A DNA stretch of 64,000 nucleotides from Gordionus sp. m RMFG-2023 (Eukaryota > Nematomorpha > Gordioida > Chordodea > Parachordodidae). Each line of letters opens with the position of its first letter. The stretch's first letter is position 1. The stretch spans positions 42,137,561 to 42,201,560 of the forward strand of contig NC_088775.1 of assembly GCF_954871325.1 (NCBI RefSeq). Direction: 5' to 3'. A program made the position numbers and the translations under genes. Positions 1-10,558 of the stretch are shown here, in pieces. A model generated the notes under the pieces. It saw only the letters and a program-made list of their open reading frames with translations. It ran no database searches and was not told the origin of the DNA.

Positions 1-171
1 TATTATAATAGTTGATTGGCTCTTTATGTTATTTTAATGTTTTTACTTAAACCTATAAATTATGTAATAAAAAAATAACATCTAATAATATTTATCTATA
101 ATCATAATATATATAAAAGCTGTGTCACAGTCACAATTTATAATATATTTTAAAAATTCACGATTTTTTAA

Positions 172-253
172 AAGCGTCTGTGGCCTAATCGGCAAGTGCC
201 TCGCTCACAAATTTGAAGGTCATGGTGTTCGAATCCCAGTAAAGATTTTTTTT
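172..253 (+). repeat. tRNA-derived Pol III unit, copy 1 (SINE-like)
   Basis: A tRNA-like stretch carries an A-box (TGGCCTAATCGG, 181-192) and a B-box (GTGTTCGAATCCC, about 225-237). It is followed at once by a run of eight T, the Pol III stop signal. The acceptor ends do not pair well, so it does not look like a working tRNA. Two further units, at 607-683 and 61628-61712, share the boxes, the T-run and part of the A+T-rich 5' leader, and this copy and the second share a leader containing GTCACA from about 100. A dispersed tRNA-derived SINE head is the best reading; a decayed tRNA gene is the alternative. Confidence 0.6.
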
Positions 254-606
254 ACTTAATCTGGCAAAATTAATTAAATAGAAGATAAAAGAATTAGTGT
301 TACATATTCATATACGATTTAAAGTTTTTTGCTATAAAATTTAAACTATTAAATAGGTATTCTTATATTTTAAAATTTTTCATAACGTAATAGCCAATAG
401 TATTTTTAAGCATCATACCATATCAAAAGCATCATACCATATCAAACACTCATTCATCAAAGCATCCATTAAAATAATATCTAACATTACCATCTCACAC
501 ATCTTATACATCATAAACATATATCTATAATAATATATATATAAGCGGTGTGATAGTCACAGTGTCACAATTTATCATATATATTTTAAAAATCGTCAAC
601 TTTGAA

Positions 607-683
607 AAGCTGGCCTAATAGGCAAGAGCGTCGCTTACGAATCTGATGGCTTTGGGTTCGAATCCTAGAAATCCATTTTTTTT
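607..683 (+). repeat. tRNA-derived Pol III unit, copy 2 (SINE-like)
   Basis: This second member of the family has its A-box at 611-622, its B-box (GGGTTCGAATCCT) at about 654-666, and a T-run at 676-683. Its leader from about 530 matches that of the unit at 172-253 (a GTCACA-containing stretch, then A+T-rich sequence), so homology is longer than the tRNA part. The interval 254-530 between the two holds only A+T-rich DNA with no coding or RNA signal that I can see. Confidence 0.6.
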
Positions 684-749
684 GTTAATCTAACTTTGTA
701 TACTTTTTTTTAATTATATTAATTTCATTATTTTTTTTTAATTATTATT

Positions 750-1335
750 TATGTACTCAATAAAAAATTTATTTTGCCATATGAGGGTTTTGTATATTGT
801 TATAATGAAAACAGATTCCGGATTTGGACTTAATAAGAATGAGTCTTTTAAAATTGGCTTCAAGAAATTGAAAACCAATTATTTTAGGAAGAGCATCACA
901 GATTGTTCCATCATCAAGATGCCAAAGAATTATATCTAAATCAAATTTAGGTTTAAGATAATGGATGTCATAATGAATACCAAGTAAACGAGGACGTTTT
1001 CGCCCTGCTGGATCCTTTTGTCAAAATCTATGACATGTGGGCTGAATAAAGAAGTTTTAATGTTACAGTATGTCTCTAGGAATTTTTAATAAACAGGAAA
1101 TTTGGGATAAAAACAATTTATGAAATGTTCATAAAATTTGCTATTAAAAACATTTTTAAAGTCTACTTTGATAATAGCCATGTTAGGAAGGGTTTTGGAA
1201 TACAAATAGCATGTGAAGCTATACCTTCTCCCTTAACACTAAATATTTTTGCTAATAATCTTCTAAATATCCCATTGCAATGGGGTGGATACCACCACAG
1301 TGTTTGTGAGATAATCAGGTTTGCCCCCATGATTG
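750..1335 (-). pseudogene. LINE reverse transcriptase remnant
   Basis: Read on the minus strand, broken frames give a run of reverse-transcriptase motifs in the right order. They are GEGIASHAI (helical region before the palm), KVDFKNVFNS (palm motif with the first catalytic Asp), IQQGE (a decayed QQGDPLGP turn) and WHLDDGT (the catalytic DD box, about 897-935), followed by ILIKSKSGI. This matches non-LTR retrotransposon reverse transcriptases of the type that carries FKNAFNS and LDDGT boxes. Stops and frame changes run throughout, and no endonuclease or 3' tail is present, so it is a dead internal fragment. It differs in motif wording from the LINEs at 15.9-28 kb, which have YADD. Confidence 0.65.
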
Positions 1336-1687
1336 ATTCGAATCTATTATGGCAGGTCTTTTTTTAGTAGAGTATTTAGGAAGGTTTTAAAAGCATTTAA
1401 ATGATTCTTTGAGAAGAATGTAGATTTTATACGAAGTTAGAGAGCAAAACCATGCGTCTGGATGTGGAAAATTTCTTAAAAGAATTGATAAATATGATAA
1501 CTCACAAATCATATTTTTTTTATTCCATATTTTTCATAATATATTTGGCCTTTTCTCTAAAAATTTATAGAAATCTTGGAAGGATGAATACGAATAATCT
1601 ATTCCTCTTATTTGACTATTATTCTGATTCATCCATCGTCAATGAAGGTAAAATTTATTATTTATCCATAAGGAGAAAATTCTGATT

Positions 1688-1716
1688 ACCTGTCATTCTT
1701 AACGGGTTATGCTAGT
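1688..1716 (+). repeat. possible Helitron 3' end
   Basis: CTGTCATTCTTAACGGG followed by TTATGCTAG then T resembles a Helitron 3' end: a short hairpin a few bases before a CTAG, with a T after it. A second, better-paired copy lies on the minus strand at 47936-47960 (CCCGTCATTCTTAACGGG, then ATAGCTAG, then T). The two agree over about 24 bp and then diverge. No Rep/helicase frame or TC start was found, so this rests on the end motif alone. Confidence 0.3.
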
Positions 1717-1946
1717 ATGTTAAAAAAAGGATAGTTTGATATATATCTTGAGTATTTCATTTAAAAAAGTTGTTTCTTTTTAAATTTTCACCAAGTATCT
1801 TGTATTTTAGATAAAAAAAATTGAAAAGCATTTGTATCTGAAATAATATTCCGAAAATTTGCCCAACCCTATATATATATGGTTTGAAATGTTGTGATTG
1901 ATTTTTGAGGATTTATTTATTTTATAATTTTTTCCTATTGCTAAAA

Positions 1947-1997
1947 CAGAGTTTGGAACCGGATCAGAACCCTTTTTTGTTCAGGTTCCAAACTCTG
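1947..1997. repeat. 14-bp perfect inverted repeat (hairpin)
   Basis: CAGAGTTTGGAACC (1947-1960) and GGTTCCAAACTCTG (1984-1997) are exact reverse complements around a 23-base loop. They stand alone in A+T-rich DNA. They might be the fused ends of a small inverted-repeat transposon whose middle has been lost. The surrounding 1336-1946 and 1998-2350 hold nothing else that I can support. Confidence 0.5.
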
Positions 1998-2355
1998 GTT
2001 TATAATACCTTTAATTTGGAATCTAAAATGATATCTTTAGAATATGAGCCTTCTTTTGTATAAATTTCTTTTATTAAACTATTTTGCAAGTCTCTAATTT
2101 GATCTTTTGATTTTTGGGATAAATGTTTTGCTGATTTAGACAAATTTTCTTTATACTCATGTGTGATTCTATTTAAAAATATTTTAATAAATTAAATTTC
2201 ATTATTTACTTTGGAATGGTGATATATATATGATTCCCTTCCTTCTGAATTCCCAAATTCATTCCTGAGATCATTAAAGCCTTTTCAACTTTGGGCAATA
2301 ACTTATAAAAGATTATTATACATTTGATATTGTTACATATGTATTATAGTATCGA

Positions 2356-2494
2356 CTCCCTCCATTCAGAGTTAGCGCGAATTCGCGGCGTAGTATATAA
2401 AAATGCACAAAAATACAGAATATATTGTATACTTATGCGCGATATCGTGCTAACTATGAAGGCAGGGCAACGCGCTAATTATGAATGAGGGGTT
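2356..2494. mobile_element. MITE of about 140 bp
   Basis: The ends are imperfect inverted repeats: CTCCCTCCATTCAGAGTTAG on the left, and on the right the reverse complement of a CTAATTATGAATGAGGGG end, both running into GCGCG. The right end carries a second, inner copy of its own terminus (GCTAACTATGAAGGCAGGG). There is no coding capacity. This fits a non-autonomous DNA transposon, possibly mariner-like, but the target duplication is not clear. Confidence 0.5.
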
Positions 2495-2609
2495 AAACTA
2501 GTATAATTATTTTCTGAATTATCACGCAAAAATAGAGAACTTTTTATTAGAATAAGATACAAAATTTTTAAAAATTTTTAATAAAAATTTCTTTCACTAT
2601 TTACATCAC

Positions 2610-2919
2610 AATATATATTATTTTAATTTGCATCATCGAATTAATTTATATATTATTTTCAAAATATAATAAAATTTAGCAATCGGTCTATTCTAATTAA
2701 ACCATTTTTATATATATTATTTTAATTTGCATCATCGAATTAATTTATATATTATTTTCAAAATAAAATAATAAAATTTAGCAATCGGTCTATTCTAATT
2801 AAACCATTTTAATATATATTATTTTAGTTTGCATCATCGAATTAATTTATAAATTATTTTCAAAATAAAATAATAAAATTTAGCAATCGGTCTATATTCT
2901 AATTAACCATTTTAATACA
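2610..2919. repeat. tandem repeat, three units of about 100 bp
   Basis: Three near-identical units start at about 2610, 2710 and 2812. Each contains TTTGCATCATCGAATTAATT and ends with GCAATCGGTCTAT and an AATTAAACCATTTT tail. They differ by a few bases and short indels, so the expansion is fairly recent. No gene lies in it. Confidence 0.85.
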
Positions 2920-2934
2920 ATTGGGTAATTCCAT

Positions 2935-3250
2935 GATAAATCGACTAGTGATTCAAACAACCTTTCTAAAAATAGATGAAACTTGGTGTGAAGGTTAAAT
3001 AGATTGTATATTTTATACAAATACAAATTAAATTACCCTACAAATATATCCCAAATTATGGGCCTTTGAAGTTCGATGAGAGCCTCTCAAAATGCTCAAA
3101 AAAAATTTGATCTAAAATAACAAATTGTATATCATTTTGCAGTCCTTAAAATTCTCCTTAAGAAAATGCAAAAATTATTTTCAGTATTACTGTTTCCGGG
3201 AAAACAAAAAAATTTTGAATAGTGCCCCATTTAAAACAACAAAAGTCATC
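2935..3250 (-). repeat. dispersed repeat, arm 1 of an inverted pair with 5540-5785
   Basis: The reverse complement of this stretch aligns with 5540-5785. Both contain a CCGGAAA start, TTTTTGCATTTTCT, AAGGAGAATTTT, CAAAATGATATA and AATATACAATCTA in the same order, with many substitutions between. The two arms enclose the decayed hAT at 3805-5166. They may be the subterminal repeats of an old element or two copies of one repeat in opposite orientation. No ends can be fixed. Confidence 0.55.
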
Positions 3251-3471
3251 TAATATGTTAATTCCAAATATATTTAAGTAAAAATCTTAGTGAAGAAAAT
3301 AAGAATTTTAATTTTATATAATTTTTTACAATTTTAGGAATAAAAAAATCAATTATAAAGAGAGTTTAAAAGGATGAAACTCATAAAATAGATTTATTAC
3401 CAATATATTTATTATATTATTTAGTTTTTATAATTCTAGGGGGAAAAAATCAAAATTTATAGAGGGCGCTG

Positions 3472-3553
3472 TCAATAAAAATAATTAAAAAAATAGTTTC
3501 TCATTATTGGGGTGTCAATAAAAATAATTTAAAAATAGTTTCTCATTATTGGG
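3472..3553. repeat. short tandem duplication (about 40-bp unit)
   Basis: TGTCAATAAAAATAATT, an A-run and TAGTTTCTCATTATTGGGG occur twice in a row with only small differences. No function is visible. Confidence 0.7.
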
Positions 3554-3669
3554 GTATAAAAATGTACTTTTAAAAAATTTATAGTGCATATAATAATTTT
3601 ATAGAAATATTAATGGTTATTTATAATTAAGATTCATATATTTTTATTTATAAAATACATTATAATTAT

Positions 3670-3712
3670 CAGAGACCTACAGGCCCGACCCGGGCGGGCC
3701 GTAAAATTTTTT
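3670..3712 (+). repeat. GC-rich hAT-like terminus
   Basis: CAGAGACCTACAGGCCCGAC followed by CCGGGCGGGCC is an island of G+C in A+T-rich DNA. It begins with CAG, as hAT ends do, and contains the CCCGACCCG block also seen beside the hAT at 14.2 kb. No matching opposite end was found nearby. Confidence 0.35.
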
Positions 3713-3804
3713 TAAAAAATTTATACAACATGAATTATAATATATTCGTCAATTAGATATGGTTATAATGATTATATATAGTTATAAGTGATATAATGTT
3801 GGGT

Positions 3805-5166
3805 CAGGCGCGTAACCAATGGGGGGAAATTCCCCCCCCACCCCATCGCAAATTGACTGTTTTCATAAATATCATTTTAAGCTAATAAAAAATTTACCCC
3901 CCCCCTTCCCCCAATCAAAATTTTACAAATATTTGTATCAATTTCCCAACATAAAACTTATTTTTTATAAATAAATTTTATTAAAATTTACTTTCCTTGT
4001 GTGTGAGTACATTAACATTATTCAAAAATATTGATAAAATGGCAAAATTTTTAGGCAAAATTTTTAGACAAAGAGATTGAAATCAAACGGTAATTTATTT
4101 TATTATTATATATAATTATTTTATTAAATTCAAAATTATTAGTGAGTTAGAATTAATAAGTATTTTTAATAATATTTTATTTATTAATAAATATCTATAA
4201 TTTTTTAAACATTTTTCATTTTTACTTCCATTTTGTAGAACAGAAGAAATAGAAATACAAAAGTTAAATAAGACTGAGCATGAAAAAAAGTAATGTGTCG
4301 TCAGAAGCGATATTATTATTGAATTCAATTGATTAATCAGAGTTTATCATTGCTGCTAGTTGCATCAATACATTATTTTCCTATAGCTCATTACTTTGTA
4401 GAAATTCACAAAAACCAAATTTAGATTTGGTTCAGGTTATTGATTTGGCTGAAAATATATAAGAACAGGTAGATACAATAAAAATGAATGTAGATGAATA
4501 TTGTATAATATTTGTCTAGACGTTGAATCGAAGGCTAAATTTTATGATATAACACTAATTAAACCTCGTCTAGCACCTAGGCAATTATTGAGATGTAAAA
4601 TAAATATTGGCTCAACTGAACAATATTATAAAATATCCATTTTCATCCCATTCTTAGATACTTTTTTATCGCAAATAAAAGTACAGTTTTTAGATAAAAA
4701 AAACAAGTCTTTAGCAATCTTCAAGTTTTATTACCCAACGATCCTTCTTCGTTTTCTAATGCCACTATTGGTAAAATTAAATATTTAGCAAAATTTTATT
4801 CCTATGATATTGATACTGAAATAAATTTAAACAGTAAATTCGAATTGTGGTATAAATATTTACTATGTTTAGCTATTTTACCTGAGCTTGCTATTGATGC
4901 GCTCAATCGGTGTAAAGAAACCTTGGCTCAATTTCCTAATATTTTGAAGTTGTTTTATATTCTTGCATGTTTGCCTATTACAACATGTACGAATGAAAGG
5001 ACTTTTTCCAACTTGAGAAGTTGAAAACATATTTACGAAGTACTACTTCCAATTCTTAGCAAAATGGGTTAGCTCTGTTAAATATCCACAGAGATTTGGT
5101 TCCAATGACAAACGAAATTCTTGATGAATTGGTAACATTCCCACGAAAATTAAAAATCACATTATA
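3805..5166 (+). pseudogene. decayed hAT transposase remnant (TTF/ZMYM1-type)
   Basis: The left side begins with CAGGCGCGTAACCAATGGGG, a hAT-type terminus similar to the CAGTGGCGTAG end of the hAT at 16868. The coding remnant (about 4500-5166, several frames with stops) ends in a hAT dimerisation region: PNILKLFYILACLPITTCTN, then ERTFSNL, KTYLRST and NGLALLN. This matches, residue for residue in many places, the C-terminus of the better preserved hAT at 17.5-19.8 kb, so the two are related families. The N-terminal zinc finger and the catalytic Asp blocks are not recognisable. No right end is found before 5540, and 5167-5539 is empty A+T-rich DNA. Confidence 0.6.
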
Positions 5167-5539
5167 ATTATAGTATTTAATAAAAAGTTTTGTATAATAT
5201 TTTATTTGATAAGAAGTTAAAAAAAAAATTGTTTTTTAAATTATTTCTAGTCAATATTTTATACACACTACTATTAGTATTTTCAATAAAAAAATTATAT
5301 TCTACTTATATTGTATGAGAATTTAAGCTGAGGCTAGTTTTTAAAGCAAATTTCTTTAAAAAAAATGACATTAAAATTATTTTCAACTTAACATTTAAAA
5401 AAACTTTATTAAATATAATATACCTAACTTAAAATAATAAAAAAATAGGCTTGTAATATCCATAAGCACGAATTAGTAAAGAATAGTTAAAAATAGAAAT
5501 TTAATTATTATTAAATTATGAATAATAATTTTTTTTGTT

Positions 5540-5785
5540 TTACCGGAAATACAAAGACACTGAACATATTTTTTTAATAGTTTTTGCATTTTCTGAAGGA
5601 GAATTTTTAAGGCTACAAAATGATATATAATTTGTTAAACAAAAATAATTTGAGTAATTGATATTCGTTAAAAGAGGAAAAGGCTTTCAACGAACTTTGA
5701 AGATCCATAACTTGAGCTAGAGCATTAAATTTTTGATTTGTAAAAAATATACAATCTAGATCCATTTTTTGGTTTTTTTAATTTT
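5540..5785 (+). repeat. dispersed repeat, arm 2 of the inverted pair with 2935-3250
   Basis: This stretch aligns with the reverse complement of 2935-3250 over roughly 240 bp with heavy divergence. The best preserved blocks are TTTTTGCATTTTCTGAAGGA and CAAAATGATATATAATTTGT. No coding is visible. The following 5786-6077 holds only A+T-rich sequence. Confidence 0.55.
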
Positions 5786-6077
5786 ATTTAAATTTTTATT
5801 ATTTTTATAAATAAAAAATTTAATATAGATGGCGCTAAGCTTGACAAAATATTAGTAATAAAATTTGGTATATATTATTACATTGGGGATTTATTCCTGT
5901 TTAACCCAGCAAATTTTCAATCTACTGGACTATTTTGAAGCCTGAGCCCAGAATTAAATCTATTTTTCAGCTCTGACCCTAAATTTTTATAATATATTGG
6001 TCCAAACAATCTTTTTAAAGATTTTATCAGCTTATTCATTTTTTATTTCTTACTTTCTATTATATTTTTAAAGTGAT

Positions 6078-7517
6078 TGTTGTAATATTCAAATAAGAAA
6101 AATGAATAAAAAAGATTTATTATTCAGATTAAATAAAGTTCAAGATTTTAAGTTTGTTGTTTAAACACTATGTAAATGAATAGTATAGAAAAGTATATAT
6201 AATCGGGAATATTTTACTTGCATGATGATTATAATTTTTACTTTTACATATAATTTTTAATTTTTACTTTTATTTTTATATATTAATTTTATTTTTCTTT
6301 TATTTTGATTATGTTTTTCACTTTGTAATTGATTATAGTTATTTATTTAATAAAGATTAATAATCATATTTAGTATATATTTTTTTTATATTTAGGTTCT
6401 TAAGTTCACAATCCAAAAACTCCCAACTTTGACAATGATGTTGGAGAGAAGAGGCGCCAGGGCGATTACAAAAATTCAGTCTAATTAACTCTGAAAAAGA
6501 AATTCTAAATAAAGGGGGAAGGGGATGTATGAAATGACTATCGACCAGGACAAAGAATGAGTGCAATAAAAAAATGGTATCAATATTAAAGGTAGTAATT
6601 CGGAAAAGAATAGAATTAGTCGTTTAGCTAAAAAGAATTCGTCACAAGAGATAGGTATAGGTACAAGTAATCGTTTTATATAATACTAGGTTGTGGATTA
6701 ACCATCTTCATAAAGAGAAACGGCTTTTCGTCATTAGAAATTTTATTGACAAGCGACTAGGTAGAACAAGTGGTCAATACCAGAATGCAATCGTTAATCG
6801 TTCACAAATTATCGCCAATTGCTTATCAAAACTTTATTATAAGATAAAAAATCGATGATCTAAGAAACAAGAATTCGTGAAAAATGGCAGATCAAGCATC
6901 GTACATCGTTGATCGAGATAAAGCAATGATCATTAGTTACAAGAGAACGTTAGAAACAAGCAAAAGACCAAGTTAATTTATCAGGAGAATTTAAGACGTA
7001 GTATCGATAATCGTTGATTAGAAGTCGTGTATCGTTTAAAGGTATGCGTTAATCAAGTTGTCAGTGCTAAGAGCTCATCAATAACAGACTAAGACAAGAA
7101 ACAGAATTATCGGTGATGTAAGTGAGCGAAGGAAATAAAATAGTAATGAGATACATGCACGAATATTGATATTTCGCAAAATGTAGGTCTAATCTAAGTG
7201 GAAGGGTGTTGTAATATTCAAATAAGAAAAATGAATAAAAAGATTTATTATTCAGATTAAATAAGGTTCAGGATTTTAAGTTTGTTATTTAACACTATGT
7301 AAATGAATAGTATAGAAAAGTATATATAATCGGGAATATTTTACTTGTATGATGATTATAATTATTATTTTGCAAACTTAATTTTTAATTTTAATTTATA
7401 TTAATTTTATTTTTTTTTATTTTGATTATGTTTTCACTTTATATTTAAGTATTTAATAAAGATTTAATTATATGTTCTAACTTTTCATTATTTGACAACG
7501 GTTCTAATCTCCCAACA
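6078..7517 (+). mobile_element. short non-coding LTR-type element (TRIM-like fossil)
   Basis: Two direct repeats flank an internal stretch of about 780 bp. The left repeat is 6078 to about 6427 and the right repeat 7207-7517. Both begin TGTTGTAATATTCAAATAAG and run to a CTCCCAAC end, so the termini are of TG...CA form. A purine-rich tract (AAGTGGAAGGG) sits directly before the right repeat, as a polypurine tract should. No Gag or Pol coding is visible inside. The repeats differ by perhaps a tenth, mostly near their 3' ends, so the element is moderately old. A target duplication is not evident. The superfamily is undetermined. Confidence 0.55.
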
Positions 7518-7518
7518 A

Positions 7519-8440
7519 ATGAAATCTCTATGCAATGATCCATTGTTTAGAAAGGTCAAAAATATCCAGAAAAGGTAAGTTTAATGAATTGAAACCTTTT
7601 AAATTTTAGGTCGGGATTTTTACTTAATATAATATTTTATTGGATATCCTCATTTTATTAAATATATAAAACTAGGTGCCGCCAAGCATGATTAAAAAAT
7701 CCAAAGGTCTATTACAATAGGTTAATCATTACATTACTCATGTTGCTTACATTTGATAAATATATAATCCATTGAGGATATATCTGAAGAGCCCAACCAG
7801 TTCAACTTTGGATATAATCAATATAGTACAATAAAAAACATAAATTTTTTACAAATTATGTTAACATGAATCTGGTTTTGACATAGCAACTGAATGGTAT
7901 TTTTCAGCTAAATTCCATTGAAACATTTAAAAGATTGGCAGCACCTTCAAGCCTTCGGCGCACCAGTTCAGGGTACATTTTAACACCAGTTGATTTATAT
8001 CAGTTTGCAAAACATGCCGCCAGTAAATTTTAGATATATAACCAATGAACAATACAATTTAGAAGAGATTAGAATGATTCAATTTAGTTTGCCTCATTCC
8101 AGGAACTCAGAAAATACACTCTATCTCCTTTGAGTTTAAGTAAACTAAAATCAAAAATATATTCATATGCAGAGGATTTTAACAAATCTCAAATGCCTAT
8201 AATTTGCTTTTTGTTGATATCAAAGGATTCATAACATATATTTATGGTATGGTGGTTAGCCATGGTACTAAAAAAAATGAAATTAATGAGGAGATATATA
8301 TTTCTTATATGCCCATGGAACATTGCCATCCTTCTTTTACCCCACAATGGAGGAAAATGATAGAATGTACCTACAAATTATTGCCTCAGGAACTTAATAG
8401 CACAACTGGAATACGATTAAAACAAGAAGTATTTTTATAA
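7519..8440 (+). CDS. unidentified plus-strand exon-like stretch, possible host gene
   Basis: I do not recognise this. Three pieces look coding and less A+T-rich than their surroundings. First, 7519-7574 (ATG, ending in AG followed by GTAAGT) reads MKSLCNDPLFRKVKNIQK. Second, 7908-8022 lies between a TTTTCAG acceptor and a GTAAAT donor, contains KRLAAPSSLRRTSSGYILTP and is open throughout. Third, 8204-8440 is an open 78-codon frame containing MPMEHCHPSFTPQWRKM. The first and second pieces do not join in frame through these sites without a stop, so the exon model is uncertain. The pieces may belong to one spliced host gene converging on the minus-strand gene at 9.4-9.9 kb, or they may be remnants of an element I cannot name. 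Confidence 0.3.
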
Positions 8441-9446
8441 TAGTTTGTATATAAATATGTTTTAAGTTATAATCCTGATATTAAACCTATCCATATGGGC
8501 TACCTGCTTACATATATCCCAGGACATGGCCTATGACACCATATTGATTATACTCTATAGATTTTTTATTTTAATACCAATACAATACATATTTTTATTA
8601 AATAACTTTTATTATAATGATTGTTAATATAATGCCTGTGTTGTTCTCTCATCTGTAAACAAAATTTTCAAACTTAGGTAATTTTATTTTGAAAAAAATC
8701 TGAATTCATCATTTTCAAAAATCAGCTATAATAGAATGTGGCTCATATGTTTAAGCCTTTTTCTTGTTATAAAACAAAAAATAATACCAAATTTAGCTAT
8801 ATTATCTTTCAAAATAATTAGATTTTTTAAAAATATTAAAAATAAATTAAATTTTGGTTCCCTATATTAATATTTTATTATGTATAAAATAAAAAATATT
8901 ATATATTTATATATCAAAGGCATATATATAATTTTTCAATAGAGGAGAGGGGGGTCACTACTGCTATAAATTTTAATGGAGTTTAGGTCCACTTATTGTA
9001 GGCCTTTGGCTATATATTTTTATAAAAATAATTTAGGGGTTTCACATATTTTCTTAAGAAAATGCTTTTTCCTAAAAATTTTATATTTAGTTATTATTTT
9101 AAAAAATTATTTTCATTAATTATTTTTTAATCTTTTAGTGATATATTTCATTAAATTTTTAGGGATGGGGTGAGGGGGGGGGGGGGGTTGTAGGGAGAAA
9201 ATCTTTATTAGCAAAAAATAAAATTTAAGAAAAAATGCAAATTTGGGTGGGGGATCTAACCCCTCTTTATTACATGCTTGATATATAATAACAAAATAAC
9301 CAAAAACATAATAAGTCTAGGCCCAGTCCTGTATTTTCCAATATAAAATATCCCCTGATCTGATATTTAATATCAGCACAGTCCTACTTAATTATATTCT
9401 CCTTTTGTAACTATATAATTATTACAAATATTAAGGCATAACTTAC
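8441..9446. other. no supported gene; probable intron/intergenic DNA with a poly-G run
   Basis: The stretch is A+T-rich with no convincing coding on either strand. It contains a long uninterrupted G-run near 9174-9187. It is probably at least partly the third intron of the minus-strand gene whose exon 3 ends at 9447. I searched here for the C-terminal exon of that gene and did not find it. Confidence 0.5.
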
Positions 9447-9920
9447 ATCAGGGTGAAATGTCATATTAATTATAAATAAATCATGAGATTTCATGGTGAT
9501 TTGTGCTATTTCATTTAAATTGTATAATTTTTTATCCTTTTCAATAGATATTTCATTAAGCATTCCTGTAAGAAAATAAAAGTTTCATCAATATCATATT
9601 TATTACCTGCAGAATGCTGAAGTGTAATTTGTAATTTAAACCTTTTGTGCAATGCTTCAACAATTAAATTCATATCATGCTTTAATTTTTCTAAGTCAAA
9701 AATGTCAGAAATTAAATTTTCATTTAAAATTGATCTCATCTTTCTCTTATAATCTAAAAAAAATTAAAAAATTATTATATTATTAACTTCTACTAGAAGC
9801 ATAATAACGAAAAAAAGGAGTATTTGGATTATATATAGAGCATACGAATTTAAAATAAGAATATTTCGTTGATATACAAAAAAAATTTAAATAGGATTTG
9901 ATGTGATGTGGTCTAAGCAT
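9447..9920 (-). CDS. MRRF: mitochondrial ribosome-recycling-factor-like protein, first three exons
   Basis: Three exons read in one frame on the minus strand: 9920-9788, 9753-9607 and 9565-9447. They are separated by GT-AG introns of only 34 and 41 bp, and a GTAAGT donor follows exon 3. Exon 1 starts at an ATG and encodes about 44 residues rich in Arg, Lys, Ser, Tyr and Phe with no acidic residue, a typical mitochondrial presequence. Exons 2-3 carry FDLEKLKHDMNLIVEALHKR, LQITLQHSAG and IAQITMKSHDLFIINM. They match in order the RRF family core (as I recall it, a LxLRTSPG-like strand, then NQISQISMKSPQLILVNM in the human protein). RRF releases ribosomes from mRNA after translation ends, here in mitochondria. 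The remaining C-terminal exons (helical arm) are not found, so the gene is partial here or has a long third intron. This is the only host gene I can name. Confidence 0.7.
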
Positions 9921-10004
9921 AATTTTAAAAAAAATATAACATGAAACGTTCACTTGTCAAAGTCAAAATAGTATTATTCGTGATATGATATGATAATCAT
10001 AGGT

Positions 10005-10056
10005 CAGGGGCGTCGCTAGCCTTTACAACCTCAGGGCATTGGCGTACGCAGCGGGG
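10005..10056 (+). repeat. two adjacent GC-rich transposon-like termini
   Basis: CAGGGGCGTCGCTAGCC (10005-10021) and, close after, CATTGGCGTACGCAGCGGGG (10037-10056) both look like ends of hAT-type elements. No matching opposite ends were found. The following 10060-10461 has no recognisable content. Confidence 0.35.
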
Positions 10057-10461
10057 AGCTAAAATGTGCTGATGACGGATATATTTTTCAAAAATATTAT
10101 TGTTTATATTAATTTATATTTGTTAATATTTATTCGTATCTCATATTAAATATATATTTAATTACTCACATTTATCTACTGTTATTTTATCAATTAATTT
10201 CGATTTCAAGTTTTCCGGTGTAATATTTACTTATTATTTTCAAATTTATAGTGGCGTAATATTTATTACCATTTTCAAATTTCTAGTCAAATAATAATTA
10301 TTTCTGAAACTTTTTGTCCAACAGGGAAAAAGAAATTGCAACCTTGTCCAACATGAAGGAGTCTCTGCCATCAAGCAGTAACAGTTTTAAGGAGTTAGAA
10401 GAGCTAATTATTTGCTATTACTGAAATATCACAATGGCCTGAAAGAAATATTTCCTCAGAG

Positions 10462-10558
10462 CAATGATATATATAACTAGATTGGCGATCATGCTAAAGA
10501 ACGTCCACACATTGAAATCAGCCGTAGCGACATTTTGTAGCTTGTACGTTGATCAAAT
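10462..10558 (+). repeat. isolated P-element terminus
   Basis: CAATGATATATATAACTA begins a stretch of about 97 bp that matches both ends of the P-type transposon at 48933-54296. The match includes the inner blocks GTCCAC, AAATCAGC, GTAGCG, CATTTTGTAGCTTG and CGTTGATCAAAT. Nothing else of the element follows. This is either the remains of a third copy or one end of a non-autonomous derivative. Confidence 0.75.

Noticed and set aside
172-245. Functional tRNA gene
   Set aside because: Acceptor and D-arm pairings are poor, and related copies with divergent ends exist at 607 and 61628; a tRNA-derived repeat fits better.
8487-8560. Alk-B-like dioxygenase motif (HMGYLLTYIPGHG followed by HHID) after the unidentified exons
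   Set aside because: A stop lies inside the motif and no second metal-binding motif or splice model supports it.
8640-8670. C-terminal exon of MRRF (TTTACAG then MREQHRHYIN) on the minus strand
   Set aside because: Only a vague REH-like resemblance and a stop soon after; not enough to call.
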